Made by a program: the position numbers and the translations under genes. This document shows positions 42,188-52,935 of a stretch of DNA of 64,000 bases, in pieces. Source of the stretch: Vigna angularis (lineage: Eukaryota > Streptophyta > Magnoliopsida > Fabales > Fabaceae); the NCBI RefSeq assembly GCF_016808095.1, contig NC_068979.1, positions 16,956,501 to 17,020,500 of the forward strand. The letters are read 5' to 3'. The notes below the pieces were generated by a model, which worked only from the letters and a program-made list of their open reading frames with translations, made no database searches and had not been told where the DNA came from. How positions within the stretch are numbered: position 1 is the stretch's first letter; every line of letters begins with the position of its first letter.

Positions 42188-42799
42188 AATAAAAAATACC
42201 AAAAAACATAAAATCTTCAAAAACTAAAAAACATCTATTTTTCAAACTACAAACAATATCGCCTAGCCAGAACTACGTGATCCTTGATTCTCCATCAAAA
42301 ATGGAGATACGTAGGAGCAAGGCTACTCCTTGTCAGGTTCACTCTCCCAAAAATCCAAATTTATCCATAACAAATTCTCAAACAATTTCCTAAACAAAAT
42401 TTCAAGCAGTTTTCTAAACGAACTACGGAACCCTGATTTCTCATTCTGAATGAGAATACGTAGGAGCAAGGTCAATCCTTGTCGGGCCCAAAAAACTAAA
42501 AAATATGTTTTAGAATTTTATTTTAAGGGAAAGTTAAACATTTTGAAAACCACATCATATTCGCATATTTAATTAAAGGTACTGCTTTAAGGCAGGCGTT
42601 GTAGGGTGCTAATACCTTCCCTACACGTAACTGACTCCCGAACCAAGAATCTAGTTCTAATAGACCATGCCTTATCATTTTATGGTTTTTCCATAGTTTT
42701 CCAGAATAAACTATGGTGGCGACTCCAAATCTCTTTTTCAAATCGCGTCGTTTTTTTTTTCATGGATCGTCGTCCCGTCGCGATTCCGGTTGCGACAGA

Positions 42800-42817
42800 T
42801 GGCGACTCCACTAGGGA
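42800..42817 (+). other. Ogre primer binding site (tRNA-Arg type)
   Basis: TGGCGACTCCACTAGGGA; the usual Ogre site is TGGCGACTCCACTGGGGA, so one mismatch. Confidence 0.85.
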
Positions 42818-43537
42818 ATGAAAGAGAGTTAGGCCATTTAATTAGATAAGCGAATTCAATGTGGTTTTTCTTTATGTTTTTCTTCCCTTTTTCTTTATCT
42901 ATCTCTGATATTTGGAATAATTGCATGTGAATTCTTTTACTTGTTCTTTATGTTTGAAATAATTATTCCTTATCTATGTTTGATATATCTACTTATTTGT
43001 GTTTATTTTTGCAATTGTTGTTTTACATTATAATCTCCCTCCACACAATATGCATATCATGAGTGAGGCCCTATACCCGGGTTTGAGCGCAACTTAGAAA
43101 TAGAGGGGTTGTGTAGCGGTGTCATTTGGGACATACTTCCTGTTTGGCTATCGTGAGAACCCTAGCCAGAGTCTGTTCTCTTCATTTGTGTCTCCACATC
43201 TAGTTGATTACTCTGACTGTTGTGGAGAAACGGTGAAAAGAGCCATAGCTCTGGTGGCCTTAATTTAAGCATTAGGAAGTTATCCTTGTGAGTGCATATA
43301 TTTTGTCTTAGAACTTTAGTCTTGCAGCATTTGATAGGGCACGAAGGGAGAAATGTGTACTGCTACCCACATCCTGCTTGTTCTTTTCGAAAATAATGAC
43401 TTTGCATTTCATGTTACGCATGCATTGTGTTGTGGGTCATGTTTTATTTCATTATGTTATCATGCATCATGTTTATATATCATTTGGTGACATGCTGGTT
43501 TTAGGGGAAATCACAGGCGTTTATTTTATCCTACAAA
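42818..43537 (+). other. Ogre leader
   Basis: About 720 bp without a gene between primer site and ORF1, mixed composition, with many short upstream ATGs. Confidence 0.6.
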
Positions 43538-45556
43538 ATGGAAGATGATACAAGATCTGATGCTACACAACATACCGATTCTGTCGTGTTAAGAAAGAAA
43601 CCTCGCCTGAGGGTTCATGGGGGGAATCTGACAGGGCTGATAAGCTTAGGAAAACAACTAACGACCATAAAAAGAGAAGCTTTCAAGAAAAAATATGGAA
43701 ACCTGTTGAGCCTAATGGAAGTGGAGGTACAGTTGCCTACTATCACAGCCCTAGCACAGTATTATGACTCCCCGCTAAGATGCTTCACCTTCCTAGACTT
43801 CCAGCTAGCACCGATTATAGAAGAGTTTGAGCATATCCTTGGTTTACCACTAGAGGGTACCACGTCGTATCAGCACTTGGAGCATCACGCCTCCATTGCA
43901 ACTATTGCTGCCATAATGAAACTACAGCCCCAGGAACTCGAAGACAAGTTGGTAACGAGGCATCAAGAGCTTGGGCTGACGCAGGGGTATCTGGAACAGT
44001 ACCTAGAGCATCTGGCTGATAAGGGAGAATGGGAGACTTTTATGGATGTGCTAGCTCTCACCGTGTACGGCATTGTTTTATTCCCTAGAATAGAAGACTT
44101 TGTGGATTATACCGCAATAGACATATTCGTGGCGAGAAAAACGAGATCGGAGAATCCTGTAACGGCAGTCCTTGCTGAGGTTTATGGGACCATGAGTTTC
44201 TGTCACGAAAGGAAGGGGAAGAAGATCCTTTGTTGTGTGTCGGCACTGTATGTTTGGATGACTGCACGTTTCTTTAAAGGCGCGGTCAATATCAAGCGTC
44301 CTTCGGAAGATCTGTCATGCCAAGGGCTTACGAACAAAGAAGGAAGTGAGTGGGTCCGTTTCTTTGCTAGTTTGAATGGAGGAAAAATAAAATGGCGTCT
44401 TCCTTGGCTTGAGCTCAGACAGCCTATCCAACATTGTGGCCGCTTCCCCAATGTACCTCTCATAGGGGCCCGATATGGCATCAATTACAACCCTCTATTG
44501 GTTCAAAGACAATTCGGGCATCCCATGAAAGGGGCACCTTCACCGGACTATCTCACGGCATTTTTCATCTACTATGAAGATGGACATTGCACTGAAATAT
44601 TGAGGAAAGTTAGAAGTGCTTGGGAAAATGTTATGCGAGCAGAAAAGGATTTAAGATTGGGAGTGATGGACGACAAAATTAATTATCGCACCTGGATCTG
44701 GGAAAGGGTAAATAAAGTCAAATTGCCTTTCAAACCGATCGTTCATCAGCTAGCTAATGAAGGGCGATCCCAAGAACTAGAAAGCGAAGAGGTGAAGCAA
44801 TTGAAAATAGAGATGGAAGAACTGAGGAAAAAGAACGCTAGGTTGGAAAAAGAATTACAAACTGCATGCAACGATTTTGTTCATATGAGGAATGATAAAG
44901 AAGAAAAAGCACAGGCCTATGAAGAAATTGTCAAAAGTCAGAAGGCTGAAAGAGTTTATACATTCCAATTAAAACAAGACCTCGTAACCGCAAGCAAAGA
45001 GCTGGCCATGAGAGTGAAGGAGAAGAACGTAGCATTAGAAGAGGGAAAACAATGGAGGCTCCTCTACGAAGAGGCTAAAAGAGATAAACGAGAGGCTTTG
45101 AAGAGATTGAGAGAAGCGCAGGTTCAGGCAGAAAAGGCGGGGCACGAGATGAAGAAAATGGCCTTGTCTTTTGAGGCAGATATGAACCGAGAACGTTGGA
45201 AGCTAGCGGAAGCCGAAGAAGAGCATCGAACTGTGATAAAACAAATGGAGGAGTACATCAGGGAGCAAAAGGAACGGTGGAGGTCAATAAAGTTTGAAGA
45301 AAGGCATCAAGCCTTGGTAAAGCAAATGGAAGATCACATCGCAATGCAAGAAGAGGCCGTTAAGCATTGGAAGAGAAGTTTTTCCCAACTGGCTATGTTG
45401 GCAAACGGAGCAATTGAAGACATCCCCAAGATGCTGTTGGACGCCGAAGCCATGATCCACTTTTGTAACCCGCCTCAAGAGATAACGCTTTTTATTAACC
45501 ATTGTAAATGGCTAGTAGGCGAAATGAAGGCCTTCATTGCTCGAGTTAGAAAGTGA
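43538..45556 (+). CDS. Ogre ORF1 protein
   Basis: 672 residues. The first ~380 residues form a globular domain of the Ogre ORF1 type (DUF7745-like, by my recollection), with LTTIKREAFKKKYGNLLSLM, YDSPLRCFTFLDFQLAPIIEEFEHILGLP and a basic, aromatic region before residue 400. Residues ~405-610 are long heptad-like coiled coils (LKIEMEELRKKNARLEKEL and repeats), and a short C-terminal domain follows. The frame is intact, unusual for an old Ogre copy. ORF1 precedes gag in all Ogre elements and its role is not established. It is followed by 266 bp before the gag ATG. Confidence 0.82.
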   Translation: MEDDTRSDATQHTDSVVLRKKPRLRVHGGNLTGLISLGKQLTTIKREAFKKKYGNLLSLMEVEVQLPTITALAQYYDSPLRCFTFLDFQLAPIIEEFEHILGLPLEGTTSYQHLEHHASIATIAAIMKLQPQELEDKLVTRHQELGLTQGYLEQYLEHLADKGEWETFMDVLALTVYGIVLFPRIEDFVDYTAIDIFVARKTRSENPVTAVLAEVYGTMSFCHERKGKKILCCVSALYVWMTARFFKGAVNIKRPSEDLSCQGLTNKEGSEWVRFFASLNGGKIKWRLPWLELRQPIQHCGRFPNVPLIGARYGINYNPLLVQRQFGHPMKGAPSPDYLTAFFIYYEDGHCTEILRKVRSAWENVMRAEKDLRLGVMDDKINYRTWIWERVNKVKLPFKPIVHQLANEGRSQELESEEVKQLKIEMEELRKKNARLEKELQTACNDFVHMRNDKEEKAQAYEEIVKSQKAERVYTFQLKQDLVTASKELAMRVKEKNVALEEGKQWRLLYEEAKRDKREALKRLREAQVQAEKAGHEMKKMALSFEADMNRERWKLAEAEEEHRTVIKQMEEYIREQKERWRSIKFEERHQALVKQMEDHIAMQEEAVKHWKRSFSQLAMLANGAIEDIPKMLLDAEAMIHFCNPPQEITLFINHCKWLVGEMKAFIARVRK

Positions 45557-45822
45557 TCCCTGTCTTGTTAGACTTTCTCTATAGGAAGGACCTGGGATGT
45601 TTTGTATAATATCAACTTGTACCAATTTCCATCATTAAAGTTATCGTGATCTTGTGATTTCCCCCTATCAGTAGCATGCATCACTTTTGTTTTCTTTTCT
45701 GTTTTGTCTAGCATATTTCATCTAACTTGAGTAATTAAAATAACAAAGCAGTATAAAAGTGAGGAAAAACCACGGCAAAACTTCCACGACATCCTTACAG
45801 GACCCGGGCTAATTCAAGAATT

Positions 45823-48800
45823 ATGGAAGATTGGGAGGAAGCACACGAAGTTGTCAAAGCCGATATCAATCAGCTGAAAGACCAGATAGGGCAGATCCTT
45901 ACTGCTCTAGAATCTCTTAAGACTGCGGGAGATTCCTCATCAGCACGAATCAAAGGGAATACCCCCCCTTGTCCCCCAAAGTTTGATGCCTTGAGCCCAT
46001 CGATTTCATTCCCGATGTATGGCCTACCCCCAGGATATACTCCCCCTCTGGAAGATTACTCGGAAGCGGAAGATGCGTCTTTCTCTTTCCCCCAAATCAT
46101 CAATGTACCGTCCGTCGGTACTCAGGGTCCTGTCCCAGTTTCGGCACCCATGACCGGTGTAACTACGAATGAGTCCATCGCAGTTGAAGGAACGCGGGTA
46201 ACTGTAATGCCACGCGTAATGGTCAAGAAGGATCCTTCAATCGAGGTCGTGCCACATACCACAGTGGTTGGGGGGATCGATAGCTTCATTGGAACTAAGA
46301 ATAAGTTGGAAATTTTGGAAGAAAGACTTAGAGCTATAGAAGGAGTCGAAAGCTATGGATTCGGCGATGTTGCAAGATTGAGTTTAGTGCCCGGCATAAA
46401 AATACCGCACAAGTTTAGGACGCCAGAGTTTGAGAAATACAAGGGTAATACGTGCCCTAAAAGCCACTTGACTATGTATTTCAGAAAGATGGCCGCGTAT
46501 GCCTATGATGACAAGTTACTTATCCACTTTTTCCAAGATAGTTTGGCTGGGGTAGCTTTGAACTGGTATACTCAATTAGAGCCGTCTCGCATACGTTGTT
46601 GGGTGGACCTAGCTGACGCCTTTATGAAGCAATATAAGTACAATATGCAGGTCGCACCCGGCAGGCTACAATTACAAAACATGGCCAAGAAAGAAAATGA
46701 AACTTTCAAGGAGTATGCTCAACGTTGGAGGGAGTTAGCTGCACAGGTTAAGCCGCCTCTATATGACAAGGAGATGGTGGCAATGTTTATGAACACGCTC
46801 CAACCACCGTTTTATGAACACATGGTCGGGAACGTGTCTTCCAATTTCGCTGATATCGTCATAATAGGCGAAAGGATAGAAATTGGGTTGAAGAATGGGA
46901 AGATTACGGGTGGCCCATCTGCAGTGGAAAACTCTAAAAAGAAGCCCTCTTTCAATCCGGGAAAGAAGAGAGAAGGGGATGTGCATGCAACGTCGACAAT
47001 GCCCGTATGGAGAGGTCAGGCTCTTATTCACAATTATAGACCATACCTAGGCCAACCTCCATATGCAGCCAATGCAGCTTTTGCTCATCCGATTAGGCCT
47101 CAACCACAACAAGGATTTCATCAATCGCAACCTATCACAAGCAATGATTGGAGGACTGGGCCAAGTGCAAATCCAAATCTGAATGCAAGTCAAGGCACTT
47201 ACCCGGGAAGAACCCAGGAAAGAAACTTTGTCCACTTCACCCCCATCCCTATGACTTACACTGAATTATTACCTCACCTCGTCAAAAAGGGTTTGGTTGC
47301 TATATGCCCAATGACACCCATGCAGCCTCCATACCCTAGGGGTTATGATGCCGATGTCAAGTGTAGTTATCATGGGGAAGGCGTGGGTCACTCAACTGAG
47401 AGGTGTATGACCTTCAAGCGTAAAGTGCAGGCCCTAATTGACGTTGGATGGCTAAAATTTCAAGAAGATAAACCTAGCATTGATACTAATCCGTTATCCG
47501 GACATGGTAATGCCTCGACAAATGCCATTGAGGTTACGAAGCATGAACTGATAAGGGATGCAAGTAAGATCCGAAGTTCCAGAAGGTTTATTTTCAAGGA
47601 ATTATTGAAGTTAGGTTTTTTAAACAGGGATTATGATTTGGGGAGAGCATGTGGGCTTCATCCATGCACGGAACACTCTATCGAGGAATGCGTTGAATTC
47701 GAAGAGTTGCTACAAGATCTACTTGATAGGAATTTGATGCAAGTATGCTACGAAGACGAGGATGAGGAGGTGTTTGCACAAACTGGTATGGAGTCTGATG
47801 TAACTTTGCCAGAGCCGTTGATAATCTGTTTCACTCGAGCCATCCCTACACCAATAATTCAAGGAAGATCACCCGTTGTCATTCATACACCAGTTCCCTT
47901 TCCTTACAAAAGCGAGAAAGCTGTCCCTTGGAGGTATGGAACACATGTAGTCGACGAAGGACCGTGCATTGAAAGTCAATTCTCTAGCCAGGATCCAGCT
48001 GTTGAAAATATATCAGGCATCGGCGGAATGACAAGGAGTGGTCGAATCTTCACGCCACCAAACTTGACAAGAAGAGGAGCTAGCAATAATGAAACACCGA
48101 TGGAGGCAAATACTAAAGAGCATTTAAAAGGGAAAGGGGTGCAGGCAGAAGAGACCCCTGACAAGGCGGACAAGAAAGAAATCTCTGAGGGAGAGGCTTG
48201 CGAGTTCTTGAAATTCATACAACAAAGCGAGTACAAAGTGGTGGAACAGTTGAATCGTATGCCTGCCCGGATATCCCTGTTAGAGTTACTCATGCACTCG
48301 GCCTCCCATAGAAAACTGTTGATGAAGATACTGAGCGAGGCCCATGTGGAACAAGGCATTTCCCTGAACCAATTCGAGGGCATTGTCAGCAACATCAATG
48401 CTAATAACTACCTCACCTTTACTGATGAGGAAATACCTGAGGAGGGGAGAGGGCATAACAAGGCTCTCCATGTCTCAGTGAAATGTTTGGACCACGGCAT
48501 AGCACGCGTGTTGATAGACAACGGCTCCTCCCTAAATGTCATGCCCAAAACGACATTAGATAGGCTACCTTGTGACGGAGTACACATGAAGCCAAGCTCT
48601 ATGATTGTGAGAGCGTTTGACGGTAGCAAAAGAGAAGTTATGGGAGAAATAGAATTGCCGGTCCAAATTGGCCTATGTGTTTTTCAAATAACCTTCCAGG
48701 TCATGGATATCCTCCCAGCCTATAGTTGTCTATTGGGTCGCCCATGGATCCACTCTGCAGGAGTTGTGCCTTCCACACTGCACCAAAAACTGAAATATAT

Positions 48801-48974
48801 CATGGGAGATAAGTTGGTCATAGTTTCTGGAGAGGAGGATCTCCTTGTGAGTGGCCCATCCTCCACCCGTTACATAGAGGCAGCCGAGGAAGCTCTGGAA
48901 ACAACTTTTCAATCATTAGAAATTGTGGGAAACACCTATGTTGAGCCATTTCCTATGAACCCACATTTATCATG
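45823..48974 (+). CDS. Ogre gag-protease (3' end replaced by inserted LTR)
   Basis: The open frame runs to 49017, but residues after ~1050 (VRSLKNICKLNTR) are read from the chromovirus LTR that begins at 48975. Gag: residues ~185-360 carry the capsid domain (GIKIPHKFRTPEFEKYKGNTCPKSHL, DSLAGVALNWYTQL, AFMKQYKYN). A zinc-finger-like CSYHGEGVGHSTERC lies near residue 515. Aspartic protease: VLIDNGSSLNVMP near residue 900 and LLGRPWIH near 970. Reverse transcriptase is not in this ORF; in Ogre an intron separates it. No internal stops or shifts were seen. Confidence 0.88.
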
Positions 48975-49022
48975 TGTAAGATCCTTGAAAAATATTTGTA
49001 AGTTAAATACTAGATAAAAAAA

Positions 49023-49247
49023 AAATGAATAGTAAATTGTGAATAGTAAAAGGTGAATAGTAAAAAGTGAATAGTAAAAAAAAAAAAAAATTAATAAATA
49101 TTTTTGGAAAGGATAAGTGTTACACGTAGCTTTGAGATCAGAATTCACCAATTTGCAAATAAAAAATTATTTTTGTAATAGTAAAATGAATAAAAAAATG
49201 AATAGTAAAAATGAATAGTAAAAATGAATAGTAAAAATGAATAGTAA
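49023..49247. repeat. GAATAGTAAAA repeats
   Basis: Repeats of ATGAATAGTAAAA in two clusters (49023-49077 and 49176-49247), upstream of the LTR TATA box. Confidence 0.75.
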
Positions 49248-49257
49248 ATTTTTTTAC

Positions 49258-49265
49258 TATAAATA
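49258..49265 (+). promoter_or_regulatory. Chromovirus LTR TATA box
   Basis: TATAAATA followed by GCCAAGG, ~285 bp into the LTR and just after the AT-rich repeats. Confidence 0.65.
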
Positions 49266-49639
49266 GCCAAGGGGGGAGGCTGGAAATTTACACCAAAATT
49301 CTAGAGAAATTGTGAGAGAAGAGAGTTGGAGTAAATTATAGTTGAAGAGGGGAAATTCTGGAAGTTTCCGGAGAACGGTTTGAGAAGAGGAAACTAAGTC
49401 TGGAATAGAGGTAAGGGGAGCCAACTTTGAGTATTTCCTTTTATATTATCTTGAGTCTTGGATATGTTATATTTTGCTTTTCTGATCTTATATCTTGAAT
49501 ATGGAGTATTTTGTTTCTGTATGATCTTAAATTTTAAATGAGAGTATGCTTTGTATTGATATCCAAGTGTGATAGTTGTAAAATGTAATGTTGATTATGT
49601 TATGCCACTTGTATGTTATTAGTTGTTTATTTTTTTTTG

Positions 49640-50085
49640 TATTTTGGAAGGATTAGAAATTGTCTAACCGGCTCTGCCAGATTCAATTTCTTGTTTCCCC
49701 AAACATTCTAGTGTTTCCCTTATTTAATTTTATTGTATTTTGGAAGGATTAGAAATTGTCTAACCGGCTCTGCCAGATTCAATTTCTTGTTTCCCCAAAC
49801 TTTCTATTGCTTCAGTTATTTATTTTATTGCACTTTTGGAAGGATTAGAAGTTGTCTAACCGGCTCTGCCAGATTCAACTTCTTGTTTCCCCAAACTATT
49901 TATTGCTTTACTTATTTATTTTATTGCATTTTTGGAAGGATTAGAAGTTGTCTAACCGGCTCTGCCAGATTCAACTTCTTATTTCCCCAGACATGTATTG
50001 TTCTCGTTATTTAATTATATTGTATTTTGGGATGGATTAGAAGTTGTCTAACCGGCTCTGCCAGATTCAACTTCTTGTTTCCCAT
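49640..50085. repeat. Five tandem ~96-bp repeats with conserved hairpin
   Basis: Units start near 49640, 49736, 49832, 49928 and 50023. Each holds TCTAACCGGCTCTGCCAGA flanked by inverted arms. Units 1-2 have AGAAATTG/CAATTTCT; units 3-5 have AGAAGTTG/CAACTTCT, a matched change on both arms. GGC-TCT-GCC inside the loop can also pair. Confidence 0.85.
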
Positions 50086-51179
50086 GAATTTTTATATTAA
50101 GATTATTCTTATGATTGTCAAATATTGTATTCTTCTATGACCATTTATAGTAATATCTTATTATGGGTAATTGTTTATAATTATCTTGTATGAATTCTAT
50201 CATGAATGAGTTTCTTGGCTGAAATTGATCTTGTTGGAAGGTCTGGAGTAAGGATTCTGTAATAACTTGTATATGAGTATTAAATAGATGTAGTGATACT
50301 ATTTGAGGTTGTTGTAAGACGAAGTAAAAATATTAAAATTAGGCATTTTAGATTTAGAGCATAAGCGAACAAGGTAGATAATTTAAATAAATAAATTGTT
50401 AATTATTGAAGGCCTCCCTTTGTTGGTAGGATAGAGGAACCTTAAAAACCTGAGTTGGCACATCCCTGATCATAGAGCAGCCCTGGCCTGGTCCAGTCAG
50501 TTGTGACTAGTCATATGTGTTGGCGTCGAAGGTGAGTTTGATGCGTTCAGACATCTGGGTCCTCTCCGGTGACCAATTGGGGTAAAGAAAGATCTCTAAT
50601 AGGATGAAATTAAAATAAAATAAGTTAATTCGAGATGCATAAATTTAACATGGTAAAAACTTCATATATATTTTATTTATCGTTACATTGAGTTCAGACT
50701 TTAATACGTAGTGGCTAAGATATGATGAAATGTTTTGGCTGATCTATGAATCTTTAATTGGTGAAAATATGTTGAGTTATACTCGTTATGGTAAAAAAAA
50801 ATGAGTTTATAATATGAAGTATGATAGCCGGCGATATGTTTAATTTATTAACACCAAAATAGGTTATTGTCAAATTATGATTAGAGAATGAACATGATTG
50901 AGTTATGTGGAGAAGAGGTTATGAATTGTTGATTTGATGAAATGTTGGAGTGGATAAGAGAGTATGAAATGTTGAGGTGATGAAATGTTGGAGTGGATAT
51001 AAGAAATTATTGCTTATGAAATGATGTTCCCTACGGGAAGTAGTATGTTCGGTTATACCATGAGAGCTTGGTATGAACAAAGTAACACCTGAGGTTAATG
51101 AAAGCAGGCAGCAAGTGGTCTGACCATAAGGCTTTGACATAAATATGTGAATCATAAGTTTTATAGAAGCAGGCAGAGA

Positions 51180-51184
51180 GCGGT
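51180..51184. repeat. target-site duplication GCGGT (left of E2)
   Basis: GCGGT before the E2 5' LTR and again at 60312-60316 after its 3' LTR. Confidence 0.95.
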
Positions 51185-52501
51185 TGATAACAGTTGAAAA
51201 ACTGTTATTTTCATGCTTAAAATTGATACTAAAAGCAACCTTTAGACTTAGAAACTAGCTTGAAATCAATGCTTTTATCTTTATTTTCAGAAATAAGAGA
51301 GCTGGACAGGTTTATGCTTGATTTGAGTGTTTTTGTGCAGGTTTTAAGGTGAATTTAGTGAAAAGAGTGAAGAAGGAAAGAAGTGACATTAGAAAAGACA
51401 AGAAAGAGTGCAAAACGAGAAGTCGAAGGCACCGCTCAGCGGTAATTTACCGCTGAGCGGCACTCAGGAGATTGCGGGAGTCACGCTGAGGGGCAAACTG
51501 GCCGCTGAGGGGAAGAAAAGGCACGCGCAGTCACCGCTGAGCGGTATTTACCGCTGAGCGGCACTTTTTGGGCTTGGGCTTTTGTAATCTTTTGTAACTC
51601 TAGATTAGTATATAAGGGCTTGCACGTCCTAGGGTTTAGTATCTTTGGCAGAAACGAGGCAAACACTCTCTCTTCCACCCCTTTGAAGGAGGATCTTGGA
51701 TGCTCAGGCTACCTCTTCACCTTTCTAGGGTTTTATCTTTCATTCTTTCATTATTGTTCATCTAGGTTCACCATGAAGATGGTGAACTAAACCTTGTATG
51801 TTTGTTGGGGAATCAATGTAATCTCTTGAAGCTCTCATATATGGAATTTATGCTTGCATCTTAATCTAAGACTTATGCTTTCTTTCATCATTAGTTAGGG
51901 TTTTTCCTCTTTGCTCAATGCTTGCATTGTTTAACTCATTCTATTGCATGATTATTGGTTTTGTCGATACGGACACGTACGGGGAAGTCTAGATCCGGGG
52001 AATTTCTCCCAATATTATACTGACAATATTATATTGGTTGTCGTTAAGCTCCTGCACTCATGAACTAATCATTAGGAATGCTAGGAATTGTATGAACTAT
52101 TTGATTAGGGAGAAGCCATCTAGAATGGTACTTTAGAGAGTGGCATTAACAATGATGATTTGAATGTTGAATTCCTAAAATGTATGAGAGTGGATGAGAT
52201 GAAATTGACCCCCAACAACATATTCATTCATATAATCCATTGAAAGTGTTTATCTTTTGTCTTTGCCATTGATCAATTCATGCATACATGTTTATTTTTC
52301 GTCTTGCATATTAAAATCTAAATATTTCGTTTGTAAGTCTTAGCTAATCAACAAATCACATAACTAAACTAGGCCGTGAGTCCTTTGGGAAGAACGATAC
52401 TTGGTCTTACCAAGTTTATTACTTGAACGATTCGGTCATACTTGCCGATTGTGAAACAAGTTTGTGACATCATATTTTGGTGCTTACAAATTTGTCCATC
52501 A
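51185..52501 (+). repeat. E2 5' LTR
   Basis: TGATAACAG to GTCCATCA, 1,317 bp. Dyad array 51432-51561 and TATA box 51609-51615. Confidence 0.95.
51432..51561 (+). promoter_or_regulatory. Dyad array in E2 5' LTR
   Basis: CCGCTCAGCGG 51432, CCGCTGAGCGG 51450 (18 bp), GAGGGG variants near 51483 and 51502, CCGCTGAGCGG 51534 and 51551 (17 bp). Repeated at 59242-59371. Confidence 0.75.
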
Positions 52502-52507
52502 AGTTTT

Positions 52508-52525
52508 TGGCGCCGTTGCCGGGGA
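52508..52525 (+). other. E2 primer binding site (tRNA-Asp)
   Basis: TGGCGCCGTTGCCGGGGA, 6 bases after the LTR. Confidence 0.93.
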
Positions 52526-52935
52526 CTCGTGGTTTAACTGGTTAATTTGTGTGATTATTGATTATCTTTGACTTTTTGAATTTCTGTTTTTATTTTTTCT
52601 GTTTTTATTTTATTTGATTTTATCTTTTAGGTTAGTTTAGATCTTATTTTATTTTATCTTTTTAGATTAGGTTAGATTTTATTTTATTTTATTTTATTTT
52701 ATCTTTTTAGATTAGGTTAGATTTTATTTTATTTTATTTTATCTTTTTAGGTTAGGTTAGATTTTATTTTATCTTTTAGATTAGATTAGATTTTTTTTTT
52801 TTTTTTTTAGATTAGGTTTTATTTTATTTTATCTATCTGTTTCTATCTTCTAAATCTTTCTATCTTCTGAATTTATATCTTCTTCTATATCTTTTTGTGC
52901 TAACAAATCTTTTCTAGGGTTTTTTTTTCTTGTGT
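52526..52935 (+). other. E2 T-rich leader
   Basis: TTTTATTTTA and TTAGGTTAGATTTT repeats up to the gag start. The end TTTTTCTTGTGTATGCAGG looks like a splice acceptor that overlaps the ATG. Confidence 0.6.

Larger units (their letters stand above)
39640..42797 (+). repeat. Ogre/Tat 5' LTR (3,158 bp)
   Basis: Begins TGTCAACACCCAATTTCGTC, the start I associate with legume Ogre LTRs, and ends GTTGCGACA two bases before the primer site. It has internal tandem repeats (39980-40430, 41935-42187) and a doubled ~150-bp segment with GATACGTAGGAGCAAGG (about 42300 and 42455). Confidence 0.82.
39640..48974 (+). mobile_element. Ogre/Tat-type LTR retrotransposon, 5' part
   Basis: A long LTR (39640-42797), a tRNA-Arg-type primer site (42800-42817), an extra ORF1 ahead of gag and a gag-protease ORF are the Ogre hallmarks. 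The reading frame is broken at 48974, just after protease, by the chromovirus LTR. Reverse transcriptase, integrase and the 3' LTR would lie beyond the right edge of the window. The 5 bases before the LTR are CACAC. Confidence 0.88.

Noticed and set aside
49640..50085. Direct repeats resembling a CRISPR array
   Set aside because: Units are contiguous ~96-bp tandem repeats without unique spacers, inside a plant LTR.
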